Source: Paenibacillus dendritiformis (lineage in GTDB: Bacteria; Bacillota; Bacilli; Paenibacillales; Paenibacillaceae). From it: 64,000 nucleotides of DNA. The stretch covers positions 4,712,501 to 4,776,500 of the forward strand of contig NZ_AP025344.1 of the NCBI RefSeq assembly GCF_021654795.1. The letters are read 5' to 3'. The translations under genes and the position numbers were made by a program. Shown here one piece after another: positions 7,518 to 15,520 of the stretch. A model generated the notes under the pieces. It saw only the letters and a program-made list of their open reading frames with translations. It was not told the origin of the DNA and searched no databases. Position 1 is the first letter of the stretch. Each line of letters starts with the position of its first letter.

Positions 7518-8486
7518 TTATTCCGGCTTCTTCTGGGAAAAACTGACTTCCGGCGTCGTCATGCGGTCGTAGAATTCGACGTATTGGTCACGCTCGTCGG
7601 AGGCGAGCAGCGCCATCGCAGAACGGGGGTGTTCATCGAGCGTTCCGGTGACCAGATAAGGAATCAGGTAACCCCACTCCCATTTCTCGCGCGTAGTCAG
7701 CATATAATTTTGGATGAAGCCGAGCACCGGACGCATATGGTATCGGCTATTCTTCAGATGCGTCAGGAGCAGCTCGGTCGGGCAATTCCCCGCTCCGCGT
7801 CCCATGCCGTAGACTGAGGCATCCAGAATCTCGACGCCCAGCTCTGCCGCCACCAGCGTATTGGAGAAGGCGAGCTGCATATTGTTGTGCGTGTGCACGC
7901 CCAGGCGCTTGTTCGGCAGATGCTCCTTGAACTTGTGCACCAGGTAATGTATATCGTTATGATCGAGGCTGCCGTAGGAATCGACAATATAGACGATGTC
8001 TACCGGGCTGTCCTTAATCATGGCGAAGGCTTCAATCAGATCGTTCTCCATCACGTTGGAGAGCGCCATAATATTAATGGTTGTCTCATAACCCCGATCG
8101 TGGAAAAGCTGAATCAGATCAAGCGCTTTGTCGACGTCCTTGCTGTAGCAAGCGACACGGATCAGATCGAGCATGCTCTCGGAACGGGGCAAAATATCAT
8201 TTTCGTCCACCCGCCCGATATCAACGAGCGCCGACAGCTTGGTTGTTCCTTTTTGCGGAATGACTTTACGCAGGAAATCGTCATCCAAAAATCGCCAAGG
8301 GCCTGCTTCATCAGCGCCTTTAAGCAATTTCGGCGAATTTTTGTAGCCAATTTCCATATAATCGACGCCCGATTCGTTCAATGAGGCATACAAGCTTTGC
8401 ACGAACTCGACGCTGAAATCCCAGTTATTGACGAGACCGCCGTCGCGAATGGTGCAGTCGATAATTTTACAATGATTCGTTTTCAT
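7518..8486 (-). CDS. HMGL-like aldolase family protein (DRE-TIM metallolyase)
   Basis: This 322-residue protein opens with CTIRDGG, a variant of the DRE-TIM metal-binding signature (usually TLRDG). It contains LGVHTHNNMQLAFSNTLVAA and GMGRGAGN, the metal-ligand and catalytic regions shared by isopropylmalate synthases, HMG-CoA lyase and 4-hydroxy-2-oxovalerate aldolases. At this length it lacks the C-terminal communication or regulatory domain of those enzymes, so the substrate is not predictable. Similar stand-alone proteins are annotated as aldolase catalytic domain-containing. GAAGGAGAT precedes the ATG. It is monocistronic and convergent with the YbjQ pair. Confidence 0.82.
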   Translation of the reverse strand: MKTNHCKIIDCTIRDGGLVNNWDFSVEFVQSLYASLNESGVDYMEIGYKNSPKLLKGADEAGPWRFLDDDFLRKVIPQKGTTKLSALVDIGRVDENDILPRSESMLDLIRVACYSKDVDKALDLIQLFHDRGYETTINIMALSNVMENDLIEAFAMIKDSPVDIVYIVDSYGSLDHNDIHYLVHKFKEHLPNKRLGVHTHNNMQLAFSNTLVAAELGVEILDASVYGMGRGAGNCPTELLLTHLKNSRYHMRPVLGFIQNYMLTTREKWEWGYLIPYLVTGTLDEHPRSAMALLASDERDQYVEFYDRMTTPEVSFSQKKPE

Positions 8487-8810
8487 CCCGCTATCTCCTT
8501 CTCAAAAATAATTTTCTCTCTATTCTAATAGAGAACGCCTCTCAAAGTAAAGGAAATCCAGCTTCTTTCTCCATCGCGATTCTACTTTTTACAATCATTC
8601 CATAGCTAAACGCGTGTTCAAAAAGGCCGGTGTTCGAGCATTGGGAAGATGGCTTGCATTCGATGCGGGAGCGCCGCAGGCAAGACTGCATGGACAGCAA
8701 AATTGTTTCCGCAGGAAACATGCTTCAGAAAATGTCAGGTCACTTTCTTTTGGCCATGATCAAAATCACAGAATTCCGGGACATGGCTGTGATAAAATCC
8801 GATTACCAAT
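8487..8810. other. intergenic region upstream of feo operon
   Basis: About 320 bases between the divergent aldolase and feoA genes. Apart from promoter-like AT-rich sequence and the Fur box that follows, nothing recognisable is seen. Open frames here lack ribosome binding sites. Confidence 0.5.
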
Positions 8811-8825
8811 TGATAAAGATTCTCA
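8811..8825. promoter_or_regulatory. Fur box of feo operon
   Basis: TGATAAAGATTCTCA matches the Fur 7-1-7 consensus TGATAAT-N-ATTATCA at 12 of 14 positions. It sits about 50 bases before feoA. Fur with ferrous iron would repress the operon when iron is plentiful. Confidence 0.8.
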
Positions 8826-8873
8826 TTACCATTTGTCAACTATATTCCGCGCACAGAAAGAAGGATGAACACG

Positions 8874-9137
8874 ATGGGCCTTCATTTTCCCCGTCCTGCT
8901 CTAGCAATGACCCCGCTATGCGAACTCAAGCCTGGCCAGACAGGCTGTATCTGCGATCTGTCCGAAGCCAATCCAGCTGTCTGCCGGCGCTTGATGGAGC
9001 TCGGAGTCGAGGAAGGCACGCATGTCCAGGTCATGCACGCCGGCCTGCTCGGCGGACCGCTTACGCTCGGAGCGAACGGCCAGCTGATCGGCATTCGCCG
9101 CAGCGAGGCCCGTCGTATCGGGGTGCATGCGGTATGA
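8874..9137 (+). CDS. feoA: FeoA, ferrous iron transport accessory protein
   Basis: This 87-residue SH3-like FeoA domain protein has the typical pattern LCELKPGQTGCIC, RRLMELGVEEGTHVQV, GGPLTLGANGQLIGIRRSEA. FeoA supports FeoB in Fe(II) uptake at the inner face of the membrane, probably by modulating its GTPase. ATG 8874 is preferred over 8865 because AGAAAGAAGG lies about nine bases before it, whereas the earlier ATG overlaps that site. Its stop overlaps the feoB start (ATGA), indicating translational coupling. Control is by the Fur box at 8811-8825. Confidence 0.93.
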   Translation: MGLHFPRPALAMTPLCELKPGQTGCICDLSEANPAVCRRLMELGVEEGTHVQVMHAGLLGGPLTLGANGQLIGIRRSEARRIGVHAV

Positions 9138-11236
9138 GCGCTCAGACTACCGCGCTGGTCGGCAATCCGAATACCGGCAAAACTTCCCTGTTCAACGCCC
9201 TGACCCGCTCCTACGAATACGTCGGCAACTGGACAGGCGTAACCGTGGAGAAAAAGGTGGGGCGGCTGCATCGTCAGGCAGGCGCCCTGATTGATCTGCC
9301 GGGCATCTACTCGCTTCATCCGATGTCCAAAGATGAGAGCGTCGCCGTGCAATACCTGCTCGACGAATGCCCGAACGCGATTGTCAATGTCGTGGACGCC
9401 TCCCAATTGGAACGCAACCTTATGCTGACTGTACAACTGCTGGAGTATGGCGTGCCTGTATATGTCGCCCTCAATATGACGGATGTGGCGGCCGGAAGAG
9501 GCATTCATATCGATTCCGCGAAGCTGTCCGCCGCGCTCGGCGTCCCGGTCATTCCGGTGAACGCCCGCAAGAAGCAGGGCATCGCCCATATTTTGGAGCG
9601 CCTGCAGCCGCAGGCAGCCGAAGATGCATCTTCGCAGCCCTCGGCTCGCGGGCCCGCAGCAGGCGGCACCGCGGCATCGCGGCTTGAGCAGACAGGCGAA
9701 CCGCGCAGCCCGCTGGAGTTGAATTACGGCGATGAGGTGGAGCGGGCAATCGGGCGGATCGCCGCGCTTCTACCCGGCGATGATGCCGTTCCGGTACGGT
9801 GGACGGCACTGCAGTATATCGAGAAGAACGAGACGGTTCGCCAATCTGTCCAGAAGCGGGTCGGCGCCGAACAAGCCCGCCAAATCGGGCGTATTCTCGA
9901 AGAAGCCGAGCAACGCTTGCAGGACAGCGGCGCCGCGCTCCATCTTCCGCAGCGGCTGCGCAGCATCCGGACGGACTTCATCCGCCAGGCCATCGCTTCG
10001 TCGGTCCATGTGGAGCAGCGTCCGGCCCGGACCATGACAGAGCGCCTCGATAATATTGTCACGAACCGGTGGCTCGGTATTCCGATATTTTTCCTGATCA
10101 TGTTCCTGACCTTCAAAGTGACCTTCGATTGGCTCGGCACGCCGTTGTCGGATGCGCTGGACGCGTTCTTCTCCGGGCCGCTGACCGATGGAGCAGCGGC
10201 GCTGCTGGACGCGGCGGGAGCCTCCTCCTTCACGCATGCGCTGCTGGAGGACGGCATTATCGCCGGGGTCGGAGGCGTGCTGGTGTTCGTGCCGCAAATC
10301 TTCTTGCTCTTCCTCTTCATCTCGTTCATAGAAGATTCCGGTTATATGGCCCGGGTCACCGTCGTCATGGACCGGCTCATGGAAGCGGCCGGCCTGAACG
10401 GCAAGGCGTTCATCCCGTTCGTCATCGGCTTCGGCTGCAACGTGCCGGGCATCATGGCGGCACGCACCATCGACCAGCCGCGGGAACGGCTGGTCACGAC
10501 GCTGCTCGTCCCGCTTATGTCCTGCTCCGCCCGGCTGTCGGTCTATGCGCTGTTCGCCGGCGTGTTCTTCCAGGCGCATCAGGCGATCGTCGTGCTCAGT
10601 CTGTACTTGCTCAGCATCGTGCTGTCGCTGCTGCTGGCGAAGCTGTTCACGAAGAGCTTGATGAAGGAAGAGCACGGCATCTTCATCGTCGAGCTGCCGC
10701 CTTACCGCATGCCGCAATGGCAGACGCTGTTCCGGAGCACATGGGAGAAGGGCAAGGGCTTCGTCCGCAAAGCAGGCACCTTCATTCTCGGCGGCTCCGT
10801 CCTGATCTGGTTCCTCACCTACGCCGGTCCCGGCGGGCTCGGCGTAGAGATGGACGACAGCTTCCTGGCGATGATCGGCGGCTTCCTCGCCCCGCTGCTC
10901 GCACCGCTAGGCTTCGGGACATGGCAAGCCGGAGCCGCGCTCTTGACCGGGTTCCTGGCCAAAGAAATCGTCGTGTCCACGATGAACATCATCTATCATG
11001 CGCCGGATGCGGCGATGCTGCAGGCACAGATCTTCCAAGCCTTCACGCCGCTGTCCGCTTATACATTCTGCGTGTTCCTGCTGCTGTACGTCCCTTGTCT
11101 CGCGACCGTCGGCATCCTGCGCAAGGAGACGGCTTCATGGCGGTGGACCTGGTTCTCGATCGGCTATTCGCTCGTCCTCGCCTATGCCGTGGGGCTGGTT
11201 GTCACGACCGTCGGTCATTGGCTTGGCTACCTGTAA
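9134..11236 (+). CDS. feoB: FeoB, ferrous iron transporter
   Basis: FeoB is the membrane permease for Fe(II) with a cytoplasmic G domain. This 700-residue copy has G1 GNPNTGKT (residues 10-17), a switch WTGVTVEKK, G3 DLPG (54-57) and G4 NMTD (114-117). A helical GDI region follows, then two Gate (nucleoside-recognition-like) repeats and FeoB_C with about eight to ten membrane segments (FIPFVIGFGCNVPGIMAART is the signature Gate motif). The segment around residues 158-190, between the G and GDI domains, is an Ala/Gly/Ser/Pro-rich linker longer than usual. ATG 9134 overlaps the feoA stop by four bases. The open frame extends further upstream, but that part is feoA read out of frame. Confidence 0.96.
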   Translation: MSAQTTALVGNPNTGKTSLFNALTRSYEYVGNWTGVTVEKKVGRLHRQAGALIDLPGIYSLHPMSKDESVAVQYLLDECPNAIVNVVDASQLERNLMLTVQLLEYGVPVYVALNMTDVAAGRGIHIDSAKLSAALGVPVIPVNARKKQGIAHILERLQPQAAEDASSQPSARGPAAGGTAASRLEQTGEPRSPLELNYGDEVERAIGRIAALLPGDDAVPVRWTALQYIEKNETVRQSVQKRVGAEQARQIGRILEEAEQRLQDSGAALHLPQRLRSIRTDFIRQAIASSVHVEQRPARTMTERLDNIVTNRWLGIPIFFLIMFLTFKVTFDWLGTPLSDALDAFFSGPLTDGAAALLDAAGASSFTHALLEDGIIAGVGGVLVFVPQIFLLFLFISFIEDSGYMARVTVVMDRLMEAAGLNGKAFIPFVIGFGCNVPGIMAARTIDQPRERLVTTLLVPLMSCSARLSVYALFAGVFFQAHQAIVVLSLYLLSIVLSLLLAKLFTKSLMKEEHGIFIVELPPYRMPQWQTLFRSTWEKGKGFVRKAGTFILGGSVLIWFLTYAGPGGLGVEMDDSFLAMIGGFLAPLLAPLGFGTWQAGAALLTGFLAKEIVVSTMNIIYHAPDAAMLQAQIFQAFTPLSAYTFCVFLLLYVPCLATVGILRKETASWRWTWFSIGYSLVLAYAVGLVVTTVGHWLGYL

Positions 11237-11251
11237 GAAAGGATGATGGTA

Positions 11252-11428
11252 ATGCCCTGGTTCGAAATTGCCCTCGTATCCGCTATCTTCGGCTACGCCG
11301 GCTGGACGCTGATCCGGCATATCCGCAAAAGCAAGCAGGGCGCTTGCGCCTCATGCGCCCTGAATCGCTCCTGCCCGTCCGGAAGCTGCGCTTCCGCTCC
11401 GAAGCCGGAGCAAAAGCGAACCGAATAG
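11252..11428 (+). CDS. FeoB-associated Cys-rich membrane protein
   Basis: This 58-residue protein has one N-terminal membrane segment (about residues 4-22) and a cytoplasmic tail with four cysteines (CASCALNRSCPSGSC). This is the pattern of FeoB-associated Cys-rich membrane proteins (FeoC-like position, Virus_attach/P12-type family). The cysteines may hold or sense iron. ATG 11252 is preferred because AAGAAAGG lies eight bases upstream; two earlier ATGs overlap that site. It is the third gene of the feo operon and starts 15 bases after feoB, with a terminator behind it. Confidence 0.85.
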   Translation: MPWFEIALVSAIFGYAGWTLIRHIRKSKQGACASCALNRSCPSGSCASAPKPEQKRTE

Positions 11429-11435
11429 AAGCCAA

Positions 11436-11470
11436 AAGGAGCGCGCCCGCCACGGGCCGCTCCTTCTTCG
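11436..11470 (+). terminator. intrinsic terminator of feo operon
   Basis: AAGGAGCG pairs with CGCTCCTT, with a GCCC/GGGC inner stem, followed by CTTCTTCG. It ends the feo transcript and is convergent with the LysR gene. Confidence 0.7.
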
Positions 11471-11545
11471 ATTCAAGCAGCTTCGTCTTGACGTACTGCC
11501 CGGACTTTCGTCCCCTATTCGCTCATTAGCTTGTTCACGTTCGCT

Positions 11546-12436
11546 TCACGCGCTTCGCCGGCTTCGAATCGCCCCGATTGCTTCAATAAACCTCCGTTCC
11601 ACGCTGCCCAGATAAGAGTCTCCCCGGCGGATGTAGACGACAGACACCTTGTTGAACGGGGCCGGGATCGGAAAGACGCGGAGCGTGCCCTCCGCCTCCT
11701 GCTTCTTCACGGCGGCCCGCGGCACGACGGTGATGCCGAGTCCGGCCGCGACCGTCCCGATGATCGTCTCCAGCGTGCCGAACTCCATTACCTTCGTCGG
11801 CTGAATGCCTTCGTGCTGCAGCCATCGTTCGAGCTGGGCCCGGTATCCGCAGCCGCGCCGGAAGACGAGCAGCGGCAGATGCAGCAGCTCCCGGAACGGA
11901 AGCGGCTTGCCGGGCTCGCCCTCCGATGCATCCGGTCCGCAGATAAGAACCAGTTCCTCCTCGAACACCGGAATCATCTCGATATTGGCCGCGTTCACCG
12001 GCCCGGAGACGAACGCGCCATCCAAATTATAGTCAAGCACCTCTTCGGTCAACTTTTCGGTTACGCCCGTCACAAGAGAAATATCGACCTTCGGATGATT
12101 GCGGTAGAACAGACTGAGAATATCAGGCAGCCCGACGACCGTCTCGATCGATCCGATAAGCAGAGACCCGGCTGGATCATCGGGATCCTGGAATGCCTTC
12201 TTCATCTCCTGCATCAGCAAAGCCATTCGCTCCGCATAGCAGAGCAGCTTCCGCCCCTCCGCATTCAAGGTCATGCCCCGGCGGTGGCGGTGGAAGAGCG
12301 GATAACCGATCTCCTGCTCCATCAGGCGAATCCGGGCGGTCACATTGGACTGGACATAGCCCATCTCCTCTGCCGCCCGGCTGACGCTACCATGCTCGAC
12401 GACAGCCAAAAAAATGTGTATATCGCTGATTTCCAT
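11546..12436 (-). CDS. LysR-family transcriptional regulator
   Basis: This 296-residue LysR regulator has an N-terminal winged HTH (FLAVVEHGSVSRAAEEMGYV, then QSNVTARIRLMEQEIG). A two-lobe substrate-binding domain follows from about residue 90. It is transcribed divergently from the EamA transporter, the classical arrangement in which a LysR protein controls its neighbour and itself. The ATG has GGAGGG about 12 bases upstream. The effector is not predictable; export of an amino acid or metabolite by the EamA protein would suggest that compound as inducer. Confidence 0.92.
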   Translation of the reverse strand: MEISDIHIFLAVVEHGSVSRAAEEMGYVQSNVTARIRLMEQEIGYPLFHRHRRGMTLNAEGRKLLCYAERMALLMQEMKKAFQDPDDPAGSLLIGSIETVVGLPDILSLFYRNHPKVDISLVTGVTEKLTEEVLDYNLDGAFVSGPVNAANIEMIPVFEEELVLICGPDASEGEPGKPLPFRELLHLPLLVFRRGCGYRAQLERWLQHEGIQPTKVMEFGTLETIIGTVAAGLGITVVPRAAVKKQEAEGTLRVFPIPAPFNKVSVVYIRRGDSYLGSVERRFIEAIGAIRSRRSA

Positions 12437-12468
12437 CGCTGGCTTGTCCCTCCGATCTCATGCTGACT

Positions 12469-12525
12469 CAGCTATCATTATCAGTGATATCTTAAATCAC
12501 TTTCAATTGTTTTACAAGATAGCTG
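12469..12525. promoter_or_regulatory. split inverted repeat in LysR/EamA intergenic region
   Basis: CAGCTATC at 12469-12476 and GATAGCTG at 12518-12525 are perfect inverted repeats 41 bases apart. They flank an AT-rich core between the divergent genes. This spacing would suit a LysR tetramer binding two sites, but it may be coincidental. Confidence 0.3.
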
Positions 12526-12589
12526 GACCGCACTAAGATGTAGGTTAGCTGCTTTAATTCGGATAGTGCATACAGGAGTGAATGACATC

Positions 12590-13591
12590 ATGAGCAAGTC
12601 CCGTTTTTGGAAAGGCGCTTTATTTTGTTTGTTCTCCGCAATCGCATGGGGAGCGATGTTCCCGGTCGCCGAGAGCGCGCTGCATCATATCGATCCGTTC
12701 TGGTTCTCCGGCATCCGCTACAGCGCCGTTACCGTGCTGCTGGTTCTGCTGCTTGCCTGGAAGGAAGGCAAAAAAGCATTCCGAACCGAAGGCCATGGCA
12801 TGAAGCTGTGGGGTTTGGGAACACTCGCTTTTATGGTATATAACTTTGGCGTCTTCTGGGGACAGCATCACTTGGGCAAATCCGGCGTGCTGCTCGCGTC
12901 GATCATGGAATCGTTCATGCCGATGCTCGCCGTGCTTCTTGTCTGGTCGCTGACCCGCAAGCGTCCGAATATCCGGACCCTGGGCTGCGTGGCCGTCGCT
13001 TTCATCGGCGTGCTCTTCGTCGTTACGAAGGGCGATTTCACCGCCTTCGCGAACGGCGGTCTGAAGCTGCTGCCCCTTCTGTCGGTATTCGCCGGCGTTA
13101 TCGGATGGGTCGTCTTCACCGTCGGCAGCGGCCAATTCTCCGGCTGGTCGGCGCTTCGCTTCTCTACGCTGACCTGCATCTACGGAGCCTCGACGATGAT
13201 GGCTGCGGTCCTCGGCCTGACGCTTCTCGGCCTCATCGAGGTCCCGGAAGCATCCGGGGTGGTCCGGATCATTCCGGAGCTGCTGTTCATGATCGTCGTC
13301 GCCGGGCTGATGGCCCTGCTGAGTTGGATACAGGGCATTCAACTGCTCAATTCGGTGAACGGCATGCTGTTCATTAATTTCGTCCCTGCGACGACCTTCG
13401 TTATCTCGGTCATCCAGGGCTACGCGGTCTCGGCGGCCGAAATTATCGGCTCGCTCCTTATCGTCGGCGCGCTTATCGCCAACAATCTGATCACCCGGCG
13501 GGAAGCGGCCCTGGAATCGCGCAAGCCGGCCTCCCGTCCCCCGGCAGCACGCCGGCCCGCCAAGAAGCAATCGCATGCGCCTGCGGGATAA
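12590..13591 (+). CDS. EamA/DMT-family transporter
   Basis: This 333-residue membrane protein has about ten hydrophobic segments arranged as two EamA repeats (FSAIAWGAMFPVAESAL opens the first; GWVVFTVGSGQFSGWSALRF the second). Members of the drug/metabolite transporter superfamily export amino acids or other small metabolites. The C-terminal tail after about residue 305 is basic and Pro/Ala-rich and cytoplasmic. ATG 12590 has AGGAG eleven bases upstream; a start at 12566 would add a non-conserved stretch. Divergent from the LysR regulator. A strong terminator follows. Confidence 0.9.
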   Translation: MSKSRFWKGALFCLFSAIAWGAMFPVAESALHHIDPFWFSGIRYSAVTVLLVLLLAWKEGKKAFRTEGHGMKLWGLGTLAFMVYNFGVFWGQHHLGKSGVLLASIMESFMPMLAVLLVWSLTRKRPNIRTLGCVAVAFIGVLFVVTKGDFTAFANGGLKLLPLLSVFAGVIGWVVFTVGSGQFSGWSALRFSTLTCIYGASTMMAAVLGLTLLGLIEVPEASGVVRIIPELLFMIVVAGLMALLSWIQGIQLLNSVNGMLFINFVPATTFVISVIQGYAVSAAEIIGSLLIVGALIANNLITRREAALESRKPASRPPAARRPAKKQSHAPAG

Positions 13592-13613
13592 CACACATTT
13601 TTCACCTACTGGA

Positions 13614-13650
13614 AAAGGGAGAGACGCCAAGCGCCTCTCCCTTTCTTTTT
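13614..13650 (+). terminator. intrinsic terminator after EamA gene
   Basis: AAAGGGAGAG pairs perfectly with CTCTCCCTTT across an 11-base loop and is followed by CTTTTT. Confidence 0.9.
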
Positions 13651-13805
13651 CGCGGAGGCAGCACATAAGGCTCCCTGATCGTGATCGCATGTCGCCCCTC
13701 CCGTAGATGCGGCTTGCCGGGACATGGACGGGCTTCTTTTCGGCAACTTACCTTCCCGTACTAGTACCGTGTTAGCCTCTTACCAGCCAGGCACTTGCGA
13801 CGGCT

Positions 13806-13872
13806 CTTCGGAACCCGCCATCCACTTCCGCATCATGCACTTCGGCACCCGCCATCCCTTCCGTATCATTCA
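13806..13872. repeat. two-copy tandem repeat, 33-34 bp
   Basis: Two adjacent degenerate units begin CTTCGGAACCCGCCATCC and CTTCGGCACCCGCCATCC, and each is followed by a TTCCGYATCAT element. They form the left part of a 1.8-kb gene-free repeat zone. No coding potential is seen. Confidence 0.5.
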
Positions 13873-14051
13873 CTTCGGCAATCGTTCACACAACGCCGCA
13901 CAGCCGAATTCAACTAATCTTATACTGCGGAACACACGATTCGTCCCCATCGTACATGCGACAACGCAGCTCAGATCTCGTCCTGCTTCTGCACTACGCC
14001 GTTCAATAATCGTTCCGTGCACTTTACCATGCGATTCGCTGCTTCTCCGGT

Positions 14052-14210
14052 GGTGTACAATGCGGTTCGGTGCTCATTTAAGGGTGTACAGTGCGGTTCA
14101 GTGCTCACCCATGGTGTACAGTCCGATTCGGTGTTCATCCATGGTGCACAGTGCGGTTCAGTGCTCATCCAAGGGTATACAGTACGACTCGTTACTGGTG
14201 GTGTATAAGG
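14052..14210. repeat. 30/31-bp tandem repeat (minisatellite), about 5.5 copies
   Basis: Units start at 14052, 14083, 14113, 14143 and 14174, with a truncated copy near 14200. Each begins GGTGTACAGTGCGGTTCAGT or a variant and ends with GCTCATCCAT or a variant. The unit length alternates between 30 and 31 bases, so reading frames break and the array is not coding. Confidence 0.8.
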
Positions 14211-14223
14211 CAATTCTCACTCG

Positions 14224-15015
14224 TTGAATGCTGCAATAATGCAGTTTTGGTTCATCCCCTTCTATTGGAAAAAAGAATTCCTGCAAATCTCAGGCGGTTG
14301 GAAAACCCCTGTTTTTTGCGAAGGGGTGGAGATGGTCCATTTTCCTCATCCAAACTTTGGCTCTCAGAAGGTTTTAAATCGATTTTTTCTACCGGGAGAA
14401 GAGATCCATCACAGGTGAAAAGTCCCATAGACTACGCAATGGCCTGATTTTACGGGATCCAAGCGACCGCGTCGGATGCTGGGGGCATCATCGCCTTCAG
14501 GAAGCATTATCGGCCTGCTGGAAGCATCGTTGCCTCCTGGGGCTTGGACGTGCGGAGGAAATTGCTGCTATTTTACAGGAATTTCGGCTTAATGAGTCCA
14601 CATCCCGAGGAATTGCTGCAAATCTGCATCATTTTAGGCCCTTTTGCTTCAAACCGAAGCGAAACGGGGGAAATTCCTGTAATTTTGCAGGATTCCGTTT
14701 CTGGAAAAGTCGTCCATATCGAATTGCTGTATTTATGCAGGATTTCGCTTACCGAATCGGCGTGTCTGGAGAAATCGTGGAGTTTTGCGGATTTCGACTG
14801 CCGGATGGGCGTGTCCAGGGAAATGGTACAGTTTTCGTCCGGTAAAAATATCCATTTTCCTGCTCAAAACTTCTTTCTCAACAGCCTGAAATCTGCATCA
14901 TTTTTCCTCATTCAGCATCGATTCGAGGCAAAAAGGGCGAAAAATCTGCACTTTTGCAGGAATATCATCATTTTTCGCTAAAAACCCAGTAAAATGCTGC
15001 ATTTTTGCAGGATAC
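14224..15015. repeat. cluster of dispersed CTGCA...TGCAG hairpin elements
   Basis: At least eight degenerate copies of an element reading roughly AATTGCTGCATTTTTGCAGG occur here. They include places near 14555, 14610, 14670, 14720, 14940 and 14990. Most form short CTGCA/TGCAG stem-loops, followed by GATTTC or GAATTTC. Related elements recur at 30581-30770. Open frames in this stretch lack binding sites. The likely explanation is a genome-wide intergenic repeat family. Confidence 0.6.
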
Positions 15016-15119
15016 CTAGCAATCGCGACGCACCACAAAGCGAAAGCCTTGCATCAACTTGCCTATCCGTGTAGAGAAGAATTCATCGTCACTCCCCCAG
15101 ACTGTATTTGGCACGAGAC

Positions 15120-15320
15120 CAACTAGTCGCCACCCTCCTGTACCGCATCCGCAACAAAACCAACTACTTTCACCTACCCGTACCGCACCCGCAACAAGGC
15201 CAATTAGTACCACCTACCCGTACTGCATCCGCAACAAGGCCAATTAGTACCACCTACCCGTACTGCATCCGCAACAAGACCAACTAGTTCCACCTACTCG
15301 TACCGCATCCATAACAAGAC
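15120..15320. repeat. 40-bp tandem repeat, 5 copies
   Basis: Unit starts are at 15120, 15161, 15201, 15241 and 15281 (41, then exactly 40 bases). The consensus begins CAATTAGTACCACCTACCCG and ends GCATCCGCAACAAGGC. The two central copies are identical. The units abut with no spacers, which rules out a CRISPR array. It lies downstream of pepA, past its terminator. Confidence 0.85.
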
Positions 15321-15452
15321 CGCCTGCTTGCCTCGCACTATCGCCTCATACCCAGACGGCATTCGCAGAGGGAGCAGGCCCCCACTCGATCCGGACCTGC
15401 GAAGAGCCAAGAGCCGCCACGCCTCTCCCCTGCACTCGAACCGCAGAAACAC

Positions 15453-15489
15453 AAAAAAAGCCGGGGCCGACTCTGCGCCGGCCCCGGCT
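15453..15489 (-). terminator. intrinsic terminator of pepA
   Basis: On the minus strand AGCCGGGGCCG pairs with CGGCCCCGGCT, followed by TTTTTTTG. This is a very strong GC-rich hairpin. Confidence 0.92.
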
Positions 15490-15520
15490 ATTCTATCCCG
15501 TCATGTCGAACGGCAGAGGC

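Noticed and set aside
8630..9133. N-terminal extension of FeoB
   Set aside because: The extension is feoA read out of frame. FeoB proteins begin just before the GNPNTGKT motif, and ATG 9134 overlaps the feoA stop.
14224..14981. Open frames of about 60-145 codons in the repeat cluster
   Set aside because: They lack binding sites, contain the hairpin repeats and show no family pattern.
15120..15320. Possible CRISPR array
   Set aside because: The 40-bp units are contiguous with no unique spacers, and no cas genes are present.
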